From positions 1-5,462 of the forward strand of contig CALVXT010000096.1 in assembly GCA_944371545.1 (NCBI GenBank): a stretch of DNA of 5,462 nt, in the 5' to 3' direction. The position numbers and the translations under genes are program-made. Under the pieces are notes generated by a model that made no database searches, was not told the origin of the DNA, and saw only the letters and a list, made by a program, of their open reading frames with translations. Shown here piece by piece: positions 1 to 5,461 of the stretch (position 1 is its first letter; every line of letters begins with the position of its first letter). The DNA is from an uncultured Bacilli bacterium. Its GTDB lineage: Bacteria > Bacillota_I > Bacilli_A > RF39 > UBA660.

Positions 1-242
1 GGATTTACATTGATTTCTTTTTTTGATAAATTTGAATTAGATGAAATGATAACAAAAAGATTATAATTGCTTTATCAATTGGTCAAAGTATTTTATTTAG
101 TATGAAAGGTGTTATGAATGATGTTTTACAACGTGGTAACATTGTATATTTTAATAACCGCGATCAATGGGCAAGAAAAATAATATTCTTGCTTTTTCCT
201 CCTATTTTTGATAAGCTATTTTTCAAAAAGAGGGGAAAAATA
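1..242 (+). pseudogene. 3' part of an unidentified CDS with an apparent frameshift
   Basis: Frame 1 is open from the window edge to a TAA at 64-66 and encodes 21 residues beginning GFTLISFFDKF. A second frame (codons starting at 45, 48 and so on) is open from 45 through 242 and on into the next gene. Its product (…ALSIGQSILFS…, …FLLFPPIFDKLFFKKRGK) looks like real protein with a basic end. Adding one A to the A5 run at 54-58 would join the two frames into one uninterrupted reading (…DEMITKKIIIALSIG…). The other two frames are closed by stops at 98-100, 103-105, 115-117 and 181-183. I read this as the end of an upstream gene broken by a 1-nt deletion or a homopolymer sequencing error. No stop separates it from the next ORF, so a fusion to that protein is also possible. 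I do not recognise the family. Confidence 0.35.
229..236 (+). promoter_or_regulatory. Ribosome binding site that sets the start at 243
   Basis: AGAGGGGA lies 6 nt before the ATG at 243. The earlier in-frame ATGs at 102 and 114 have no comparable purine-rich site at proper spacing. This favours 243 as the start even though the reading frame is open further upstream. Confidence 0.6.
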
Positions 243-1163
243 ATGAATTTAAAAAAAGAGCTTAATTATGCAGGCGTTTTAATGGAACAAACAACAACTG
301 GTCAAACGGTTTATAAAAATTATGATAAGATAATGTATTTAGGAGGAGATAATATCCGCGGATTAATGCAAAAAATAAATATACACCAACCAAAAGATTC
401 ATTTGTTGTTTCTAGCTCAGGAGATCCAGGAGTCGCAATGGCGTATCAAGGATTTTCAAATATAGCTTGTTTCGATATTAATTTTTTGAGTAGACACATG
501 TTGTTTTTTAAAATTGCTGCAATTAAAGCTTTAAATTATCAAGAATTTTGTCAATTATTTCAAGGATTATTAAATCCTGTATTATTAGAAAAAATATTTT
601 CTTATTTACCAAATGATACACTTTACTTTTTTGAAAATATTTTAAAAATGGGAAATACTTATAAAATAAAAAATCTTTTTACTCATTATTTTTCTAAAAA
701 TACAGATCGTTTTTTTCAGAAATGCCAACAAAACTTTTCTATATATAATGAACAAGAATTTAATGAAGTTAAAAGAAATTTACAAGACAAAAATTTTAAA
801 TTTATTCATTTAGATATTTTTTGTCAGGAAGATGTTCAGAAAAAATTAGAAAAATATGATTTTATTTATTTAAGTAATATTTTATTTTTTGCTTCTATTT
901 CAATTGAAACATTTTTAGAAATAATTTTTCCGTATTTTTATCAAAGTTTAAAAGATGGAGGAGTACTTGTTGTAAATTATTTTCATAGCTTTGCTTTAGA
1001 AGTAAAAGAGAAGAGAACTTTAAAAAACAGAATATATCAAGAAAAAAATCGTTTGATTTATGAACAATTGAAAAGAATTTGTAATCAAGAAATTATTTTG
1101 AAACCATCAGGTTTTGGCCATGGAACAGGACAAAATGATTTAGTTTTAGCCATAAAAAAATAA
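243..1163 (+). CDS. SAM-binding DUF3419/BtaA-like protein
   Basis: A 306-residue protein with a class I SAM-dependent transferase fold, resembling DUF3419. That family includes BtaA, which transfers the 3-amino-3-carboxypropyl group of SAM to diacylglycerol in betaine lipid synthesis. Residues about 14-50 match the family's lead-in region (GQTVYKNYDKIMYLGGDN). The SAM loop is SSSGDPG at 57-63. The acidic residue after strand 2 lies in FDIN at 77-80, followed by a K/L-rich helix and the segment ALNYQEFCQLFQG at 96-108, the most diagnostic stretch. Later elements are HLDIF at 189-193, YDFIYLSNILFF at 205-216, and LKDGGVLVVNYFHSF at 236-250. There is no signal peptide or clear membrane segment, so it is probably cytosolic or peripheral. 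The start at 243 is chosen for its ribosome binding site; 102 is the longer alternative (353 residues). The substrate cannot be read from the sequence, and no BtaB-like N-methyltransferase is present in the window. Confidence 0.65.
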   Translation: MNLKKELNYAGVLMEQTTTGQTVYKNYDKIMYLGGDNIRGLMQKINIHQPKDSFVVSSSGDPGVAMAYQGFSNIACFDINFLSRHMLFFKIAAIKALNYQEFCQLFQGLLNPVLLEKIFSYLPNDTLYFFENILKMGNTYKIKNLFTHYFSKNTDRFFQKCQQNFSIYNEQEFNEVKRNLQDKNFKFIHLDIFCQEDVQKKLEKYDFIYLSNILFFASISIETFLEIIFPYFYQSLKDGGVLVVNYFHSFALEVKEKRTLKNRIYQEKNRLIYEQLKRICNQEIILKPSGFGHGTGQNDLVLAIKK

Positions 1164-1190
1164 AGAATCTTTTTGATAGATTCTTTATTT
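1158..1190. terminator. Bidirectional terminator between convergent genes
   Basis: A perfect 13-bp inverted repeat, 1158-1170 (AAATAAAGAATCT) with 1178-1190, encloses a 7-nt loop. On the minus strand the right side of the stem runs into a T tract (complement of the A run at 1154-1160), so it terminates spoVS well. On the plus strand the stem ends in TTTATTTATTT, a weaker U-rich tail. Both stop codons, 1161-1163 plus and 1185-1187 minus, lie inside the arms. Confidence 0.85.
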
Positions 1191-1445
1191 ATTTGTAACA
1201 ATCAGTTTCATTGCTGTTTTATTTTCTCCATTGATTGTGATGTCGTTGAACGCTGGAATAACAATTAAATTGTCTCCACTAGGCGCTACAAAACCTCTAG
1301 CAATAGCAATAGCTTTAATAGCTTGATTTAGACTACCAGCACCTATAGTTTGAATTTCTACTGTTTTTTGCTCACGATATATATTCGCAATGGCCCCGGC
1401 GACTTTGCTAGGATTTGATTTTGATGAAACTTTTAATATTTCCAT
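1185..1445 (-). CDS. spoVS: Stage V sporulation protein S (SpoVS)
   Basis: The protein has 86 residues, the usual SpoVS length, and follows the family from end to end: MEILKVSSKSNPSKVAGAIA at the N-terminus, the central IQTIGAGSLNQAIKAIAIARG (about 32-52), FVAPSGDNLIVIPAF (52-66), and a C-terminal MKLIV strand. SpoVS is a small cytosolic Alba-like protein. In Bacillus subtilis it affects coat assembly and septation during sporulation, and homologues occur in non-sporulating bacteria as well. The start is supported by GGAGGT (1452-1457) 6 nt upstream. The gene appears to be its own transcription unit: a strong minus-strand terminator of the preceding operon lies at 1484-1513 and the shared terminator lies at its end. 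No convincing promoter could be fixed in the 38-nt gap. Nothing else in the window relates to sporulation. Confidence 0.95.
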   Translation of the reverse strand: MEILKVSSKSNPSKVAGAIANIYREQKTVEIQTIGAGSLNQAIKAIAIARGFVAPSGDNLIVIPAFNDITINGENKTAMKLIVTNK

Positions 1446-1483
1446 TATCTAACCTCCGATATCAAACTATATGCAAAGAAATG

Positions 1484-1513
1484 AAAAAAAATACTACTAG
1501 GATGCTAGTAGTA
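1484..1513 (-). terminator. Intrinsic terminator of the unknown two-gene operon
   Basis: A perfect 9-bp stem, TACTACTAG at 1492-1500 with CTAGTAGTA at 1505-1513, and a 4-nt loop. On the minus strand it is followed by eight T (complement of A at 1484-1491). The TAG stop of the gene ending at 1497 lies inside the stem, so coding sequence doubles as terminator. It should insulate spoVS from the upstream operon. Confidence 0.88.
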
Positions 1514-1883
1514 GTAAACAGGCAAGAAACATACCTAAATTAAGAACTACAAATATTAAAGCAATACCATTTGTATATCCGGCTCTATTTTCAGGTAAAG
1601 TTCGTTTTAAAGAAATAGGTTTTTCTATTTGCATAGAAATAGTCTCCATTTTTTGATATCTTTCTATTCCATCTTGAAAATTTTGAGAAAGATGTGGAAA
1701 ATTCATAGCTTCTTGGTAAAAACGATCAAAACGTTTAAGATTTTCTATAGCACTCTCATTTAAAAAAGATTGATACATTTTAGCGCGTCTAATATAATCT
1801 TCAAAGTTTAAAATTTTTTCTTTTTCTTCTTCAGTTAAAACTTCTTTTTGAATTAAAGAATAATATTCTTCTTTATTTAACAT
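1497..1883 (-). CDS. Hypothetical tail-anchored membrane protein
   Basis: A 128-residue protein beginning MLNKEEYY. I do not recognise the family. Residues 1 to about 80 are charged and helix-prone (KEEYYSLIQKEVLTEEEKEKI, then an RRAKMYQSF segment and further amphipathic stretches), with no signal peptide. The last 23 or so residues form a single hydrophobic segment (GIALIFVVLNLGMFLACLLL) ending in AS, preceded by basic residues (SLKRTLPENRAG). This predicts a tail anchor with the N-terminal domain in the cytoplasm. The start is placed at 1883 because AAAGGAG (1891-1897) lies 7 nt upstream; an in-frame ATG at 1901 would add six residues but lacks a comparable site. It overlaps the end of the upstream gene by 11 nt, which suggests translational coupling and a joint function. 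The last codons lie in the terminator stem. Confidence 0.7.
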   Translation of the reverse strand: MLNKEEYYSLIQKEVLTEEEKEKILNFEDYIRRAKMYQSFLNESAIENLKRFDRFYQEAMNFPHLSQNFQDGIERYQKMETISMQIEKPISLKRTLPENRAGYTNGIALIFVVLNLGMFLACLLLLAS

Positions 1884-2373
1884 TTTGAAGCTCCTTTCCA
1901 AACTCTTCTAAAGTTACATCTGGATTTTTAGCTTTCAATAAACCAAATAATTGTAATACTTTTTGAGGATTTTCAGTATCATAACGATATTTTTTATCAA
2001 ACTCATCAATAATAAGAAGAAAAATTTTCTCCTTTTCATCTTTTTGCAATAAAATATTTTTAATTTTAGGATATTTACTAATTTTCTTTTGTTCTTTTTG
2101 ATTCATTTCTTCTGTTTCTACATAAAGTCTTATAATTTCAAATAAATCTTGTGGGCGTAAAGTATCATCTGTTAAACTTTCTCGCAATAAAGAGTTATAT
2201 AGTAGATCTGGTAAATAAAAATGACTAATATCTACTTTATTCACGTTACTTTCATTTTCATTTTTACAAATTAAATAATTTTCTTCGATAAAAAGTGTAT
2301 CTTGAAATCCAGGATTATATTTCTTCCATTCTTGTAAATAAAGAAAATTATCTTGCATAATTTTATCTGTCAT
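1873..2373 (-). CDS. Hypothetical acidic cytosolic protein
   Basis: A 166-residue protein, first gene of a two-gene operon. I do not recognise it. It is rich in D, E and K, lacks a signal peptide or membrane helix, and looks mainly helical. Notable stretches are NPGFQDTLFIEENYLICK (about 20-37), RPQDLFEIIRLYVETEEMNQ (about 73-92), and an I/L-rich helix EKIFLLIIDEFDKKY (about 115-129). The C-terminal section (NPDVTLEEFGKEL) resembles a short helical motif. The start at 2373 has AAGGAC (2382-2387) 8 nt upstream and lies about 19 nt downstream of the predicted transcription start. The stop overlaps the start of the tail-anchored protein, so the two are probably made together; this one may be its soluble partner. 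That role is inference from arrangement only. Confidence 0.7.
   Translation of the reverse strand: MTDKIMQDNFLYLQEWKKYNPGFQDTLFIEENYLICKNENESNVNKVDISHFYLPDLLYNSLLRESLTDDTLRPQDLFEIIRLYVETEEMNQKEQKKISKYPKIKNILLQKDEKEKIFLLIIDEFDKKYRYDTENPQKVLQLFGLLKAKNPDVTLEEFGKELQNVK
1891..1897 (-). promoter_or_regulatory. Ribosome binding site that sets the start at 1883
   Basis: On the minus strand AAAGGAG lies 7 nt before the ATG at 1883. It sits inside the last codons of the upstream gene. It favours the 128-residue product over the longer reading from 1901. Confidence 0.7.
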
Positions 2374-2398
2374 ACAGCCACGTCCTTATTCTAAAATT

Positions 2399-2407
2399 AT
2401 TATAGCA
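2399..2407 (-). promoter_or_regulatory. Extended -10 promoter for the unknown operon
   Basis: The minus strand reads TGC-TATAAT, a perfect -10 hexamer (2399-2404) with the TGn extension (2405-2407). The -35 position 17 nt further upstream falls in a T run (complement of A at 2422-2427), which matches poorly. The extended -10 would compensate. The predicted transcript starts near 2392, giving a leader of about 19 nt. There is also a long run of A/T tracts upstream, which can act like an UP element. Confidence 0.6.
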
Positions 2408-2480
2408 TGAAAAAAATAGAAAAAAAATACATTTTTCCTTTTTTTGCAAATTTGTTTTTTCTTTTATTCAAAATTTAAAA

Positions 2481-2535
2481 ATTCACTTAATAATTTTAAA
2501 AAAATGCTGAAAATAATACTAAGATTTAAGTGAAT
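2481..2535. repeat. 10-bp inverted repeat upstream of ssb
   Basis: ATTCACTTAA at 2481-2490 and its exact reverse complement TTAAGTGAAT at 2526-2535 are separated by 35 nt of AT-rich sequence. The right arm ends 7 nt before the -35 box of the ssb promoter, and the left arm lies between the two divergent promoters. It could be two half-sites for a regulator or DNA-looping protein. A terminator is unlikely given the long loop and no following U tract. The exact 10-bp match is less likely by chance than most AT-rich matches, but function is inferred. Confidence 0.45.
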
Positions 2536-2542
2536 CTGCAAT

Positions 2543-2571
2543 TTGACGAGAGTGGTTCTTTATGATTTAAT
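2543..2571 (+). promoter_or_regulatory. SigA-type promoter of ssb
   Basis: A -35 box TTGACG (2543-2548; five of six match consensus) and a -10 box TTTAAT (2566-2571; five of six) are separated by exactly 17 nt. An extended TGA element (2563-2565) precedes the -10. The predicted start near 2578 leaves a leader of about 17 nt that is almost entirely ribosome binding site (AGGAGG at 2581-2586). Confidence 0.75.
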
Positions 2572-2594
2572 GATGAGGAAAGGAGGAAAAATTT

Positions 2595-2933
2595 ATGAAT
2601 ACTGTGGTTTTAATCGGACGTTTAGGTGGAGAACCAGTACTTACAGAAACTAAAGAAAATCATTCTAGAACTATAATTCAACTAGCAGTTCCACGATCTT
2701 ACAAAAATGCCGATGGAATATATGAAACAGATTTTTTCAGGTGCGTTTTATGGAATGGTATTGCTAAACGCGCAAAAGAATATTGCAAAAAAGGAGACAC
2801 GGTATGTATTAAGGGACGTTTACAAGTTCGGGATTATTTAGATGAACATGAAGAAAAAAAATATATTACAGAAGTAATTGCCGAATCTATTTCTTTTGTT
2901 AGTAGTGTAAAAAATAAAGAAGAAATTACATAA
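2595..2933 (+). CDS. ssb: Short single-stranded DNA-binding protein
   Basis: A 112-residue protein made of a single OB fold, binding single-stranded DNA during replication, repair or DNA uptake. Family marks are the N-terminal strand MNTVVLIGRLGGEP, the LAVPRSYKNADGIYETDFF segment (about 31-49, where SSBs usually read LAVNR…G…TDF), the VLWNGIAKRAKEYCKKGD stretch (52-69), and KGRLQVRDY (73-81). It ends in NKEEIT and lacks the long Gly/Pro/Gln-rich linker and the acidic DDDLPF-like tip through which the replicative SSB recruits partners. In length and lack of a tail it resembles B. subtilis SsbB (about 113 residues), so it is probably an accessory or second SSB. It does not have the usual rpsF/rpsR neighbours. 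The start is supported by AGGAGG 8 nt upstream. It is probably cotranscribed with the next gene, 48 nt downstream. Confidence 0.9.
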   Translation: MNTVVLIGRLGGEPVLTETKENHSRTIIQLAVPRSYKNADGIYETDFFRCVLWNGIAKRAKEYCKKGDTVCIKGRLQVRDYLDEHEEKKYITEVIAESISFVSSVKNKEEIT

Positions 2934-2981
2934 AGAAATAATATTCCAAAAAAATACACATAATATGTATTAGGTGAAAAT

Positions 2982-3758
2982 ATGAATAAGTATATCCGTG
3001 CATTTGGAATTCTATCTATTTTATGTTTTAGCTTTTATTATACAGAAAAAATTGCTTTATTTATGCAAAAAAAAGATCCGATTTATGAAACAATTATGAC
3101 TTTAAAAAGCGAATATGAGACAAATTCTTTAAATGCCTATATTTATGACAATTATATAATTCCAGGAGTGGTTGGAAAAGAAGTGAATGTTGAAGAAAGT
3201 TTTCGCAATATGAAGTATGACGGAGCCTTTAAAGAGGAAGATTTAGTTTTTAATGAAATTCTTCCTGAAATCAGTTTACAGAATAATAAAGATAAAATTA
3301 TTGAACAAGGTAATAAAGTACATCAAGCAGTAGCTTTAATTACTCAAGATGAGCAGTTAATTACATATTTAGAAGAAATGGGAGTTTCTTATGCTGTTCT
3401 TACCACCCAAGATACAGTAAATACTCATCGAGAACATGGAATTAAAGTGAATTATGATATATCTAATTATCAAAATGTTGAAAAAATTTTAAAAGAAAAT
3501 AAAGAAAACAATGATTTATGTTATATTAGTCCAAATCATGAAGAATTTTGTAAAAGTACAGGAAAAAAATTAATTAAAGAAACAATTTCTTTATCAAAAA
3601 GTAATTTTCCAAGAAAGTATAGTCAAATAGCTTCTGGAAGTATAATTTATCTAGAAAACAATTTAGGTTTACAATATTTAAAACTATTACTAGAACAAAT
3701 TCGATATAAAGGATTGGAAGTTACATCCTTATCCAAATTGGTTAGTGAAAGTATTTAA
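2982..3758 (+). CDS. Membrane-anchored polysaccharide-deacetylase-like protein, probably inactive
   Basis: A 258-residue protein. Residues about 6-22 are hydrophobic (RAFGILSILCFSFYY), an N-terminal anchor; the cysteine at 15 lacks a proper lipobox, so lipidation is unlikely. The rest should be extracytoplasmic. Residues 59-110 (IIPGVVGKEVNVEESF …, then NKDKIIEQGNK) look like the pre-domain seen before the catalytic domain of some Bacilli polysaccharide deacetylases. The end, about 215-258 (QIASGSIIYLENN …, then RYKGLEVTSLSKLVSE), matches the last strands of a NodB-type barrel, where active enzymes read G-S-I-I-L-x-H followed by the KGY…TLSEL segment. The aspartate pair of motif 1 (T-F-D-D) and the HxxxH metal motif are absent; where the first strand should begin it reads AVALITQDE. 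I infer a degenerate deacetylase fold with a structural or binding role at the cell wall. The ribosome binding site AGGTGA (2972-2977) is only 4 nt from the ATG. Confidence 0.55.
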   Translation: MNKYIRAFGILSILCFSFYYTEKIALFMQKKDPIYETIMTLKSEYETNSLNAYIYDNYIIPGVVGKEVNVEESFRNMKYDGAFKEEDLVFNEILPEISLQNNKDKIIEQGNKVHQAVALITQDEQLITYLEEMGVSYAVLTTQDTVNTHREHGIKVNYDISNYQNVEKILKENKENNDLCYISPNHEEFCKSTGKKLIKETISLSKSNFPRKYSQIASGSIIYLENNLGLQYLKLLLEQIRYKGLEVTSLSKLVSESI

Positions 3759-3786
3759 TAAAAATAAGAGATGTAAAATGTATATG

Positions 3787-3817
3787 AACCATGTTTTTTA
3801 AAAAAAACGTGGTTTTT
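3787..3817 (+). terminator. Intrinsic terminator after the deacetylase-like gene
   Basis: Arms AACCATGTTTTTT (3787-3799) and AAAAAACGTGGTT (3802-3814) pair over 13 positions with one G·U wobble. The innermost A-U pairs probably open into the loop. The stem is followed by TTTTTATATA on the plus strand. On the minus strand there is no good U tract after the stem, so termination of the opposing surface-protein gene here is doubtful. Confidence 0.75.
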
Positions 3818-3826
3818 ATATATAAA

Positions 3827-5461
3827 TTAAGGCGTTAAGATAAGTCGAAAACTAACTTCTTCACTCATATGCCCATATGTGCCTCCAAAAGCAAACGTAC
3901 CAGTTTCTGACCCGAAACTATAATTTCCACTACGAACAAACCATGGATAACTATTTAAAACAAACCAAGCTTCGTCGGCGTGCCAGCTACTAATTTGCCT
4001 TGTTTGAGTCAAATATACTGAATTTGCAAAAGGTCCCATTTCTCCAGTAGCATCTCCTAAAATTCTTCTTTGATATTGTTCATCTACAGTACCATAAGCA
4101 TAGCTATCATAATACTTTTTATTTGGCCAGTCATATCCATCTGTTAATTCTGTTAAACCTGAAGTGTCACTATCGCATGTTGGACAACCAAAGGTTCCAT
4201 TAAATCCTGAATTATACAGACTATTTCGTCCACTCATCAGATTACCTTCTTCATCTACCATAACTCCCATCACATATTCCCATGCTCCTCCACTCATATC
4301 AAAAATGCCTGTGATGTTTCCAGTAGTACTTGCTAACGCACTATTTGGATAGGCTGTATTGCATGTGCCATTATTACAGTACTGGTTACATTCTTCATTT
4401 GTTGCTGTATACCCACAAATTGGTTCATTATTGGCTGCATATCCTGTTATATAAGATGAATTGTTATTGTTCCTTACACTTTCGTGGGAACCATAAGTAC
4501 TGTGCTGTAAGTAAGCTACTGCTCCCCATTCAGTATTTTTCATCAGATGACTGTCTAAATCTTTTTTATAATCATAAGATGTATAGAATGCATTGCCTAC
4601 TTGGATATTTCTCCAGGAACTTATATTAGGTTTTATTTGGATAGCATCACCATTTCTCACATTATATTCACTACTTAATGTCGTTCCCGTTTCAAATTTT
4701 CCTACCCACATACCATTCGAATTAAAAGAAGTGAATGCAGGGTGGGTTAACCATGTTCCTATTGTAGTTCCATTACTTACAGGTGTATCTTTATTTTCAA
4801 ATACTATTTGAATTGTTTGTGCAGCATTTTCTATACTTGTTAAATCAGTATAATTTCCATCATCAAAGATTTGATATCGATATCTTGGAATCCAAACAAA
4901 GTAAGACTCTATTGCATCTTCTGGAATTACATCTCCTGGCTGATAATTTGTACTTGTACTTTCATCAGTTAATATGATTGCATTTGCCCATTCTTTGTTT
5001 TCATAATTGTACCATTCACTTGTTAAATCGGCTCTTCTGACTGTTCCATCACTTTCTATTGTTACTGCTATTAACGGTTCTTTTAATACTGGATCTGTTC
5101 CATTTAAAATGGCTTCACTATATTCTCTATCAAAATATAAGGTACATTTTGTGTTTTTTTCAGTCATATTTAATACTTTTACAGACCAATCTGTCTCATT
5201 AAATTCAATACTTGCTCCTTTAGTACAATTTGTTTTTTCTTTATTGATTTTATAGCCTTCACCTTTTTGAGGCATAGTTTTACTTATAACATCATCTACA
5301 TAAAATGCGAAATATAAATCTCCATTACTTCCTACAGTTCCTTCAATAATATTAAAATCTTGTTGTACTTGAAATGATGCAAATGAAGTATAGAAAAAAA
5401 CTCCAGCTACTAATAAAATACATACTATAGTAAAGATTGTTATTCCTATTTTTTTAGGATC
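3827..5461 (-). CDS. Cell-surface protein with FGE/SUMF1-like domain, N-terminus outside the window
   Basis: Open for 544 residues and cut by the window edge. The ATG at 5275 is internal, because 62 in-frame residues precede it. Numbering from the edge, residues 5-24 form a hydrophobic helix (IGITIFTIVCILLVAGVFFY) after basic residues, a single N-terminal anchor with the rest outside. Residues about 63-112 hold a small module with two cysteines (79 and 106, in NKEKTNC and KNTKCTLYFD), probably a disulfide. From about 188 (FVWIPRYRYQIF) to the end lies a formylglycine-generating-enzyme/SUMF1-like fold: MWVGKFETG (251-259), TEWGAVAYL (310-318), GIFDMSGGAWEYVMG (385-399; the family's N-V-W-E-W position), RSGNYS (510-515) and SFRLIL (537-542). 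The two C-terminal catalytic cysteines of true FGE are missing, so I infer binding or adhesion rather than formylglycine formation. Extra cysteines at 349, 358, 362, 367, 426 and 429 sit in Asn/Gly-rich inserts. No close minus-strand terminator was found. Confidence 0.82.
   Translation of the reverse strand, partial: DPKKIGITIFTIVCILLVAGVFFYTSFASFQVQQDFNIIEGTVGSNGDLYFAFYVDDVISKTMPQKGEGYKINKEKTNCTKGASIEFNETDWSVKVLNMTEKNTKCTLYFDREYSEAILNGTDPVLKEPLIAVTIESDGTVRRADLTSEWYNYENKEWANAIILTDESTSTNYQPGDVIPEDAIESYFVWIPRYRYQIFDDGNYTDLTSIENAAQTIQIVFENKDTPVSNGTTIGTWLTHPAFTSFNSNGMWVGKFETGTTLSSEYNVRNGDAIQIKPNISSWRNIQVGNAFYTSYDYKKDLDSHLMKNTEWGAVAYLQHSTYGSHESVRNNNNSSYITGYAANNEPICGYTATNEECNQYCNNGTCNTAYPNSALASTTGNITGIFDMSGGAWEYVMGVMVDEEGNLMSGRNSLYNSGFNGTFGCPTCDSDTSGLTELTDGYDWPNKKYYDSYAYGTVDEQYQRRILGDATGEMGPFANSVYLTQTRQISSWHADEAWFVLNSYPWFVRSGNYSFGSETGTFAFGGTYGHMSEEVSFRLILTP

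Noticed and set aside
102..242. N-terminal extension of the DUF3419 protein starting at 102 or 114
   Set aside because: Neither ATG has a good ribosome binding site, while the ATG at 243 has AGAGGGGA 6 nt upstream and the family similarity begins after it. It is kept as an alternative in the frameshift finding.
1466..1494. Possible spoVS promoter (TATAGT on the minus strand at 1466-1471)
   Set aside because: A start from this -10 would fall almost on the ribosome binding site, the -35 position (GTATTT) is poor, and the TG element is misplaced by one base.
2953..2971. Inverted repeat AATACA/TGTATT between ssb and the next gene
   Set aside because: Only six A/T-rich pairs with no U tract; such matches are expected by chance here, and it is not a terminator.
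4164..5255. Several plus-strand ORFs of 62-99 codons
   Set aside because: They lie entirely antisense to the long surface-protein gene, have low-complexity or His/Tyr/Leu-rich products, and show no ribosome binding sites or family features.
3827..5461. Diversity-generating retroelement target (FGE/C-lectin fold proteins are often such targets)
   Set aside because: No reverse transcriptase, template repeat or duplicated variable region is present in the window.
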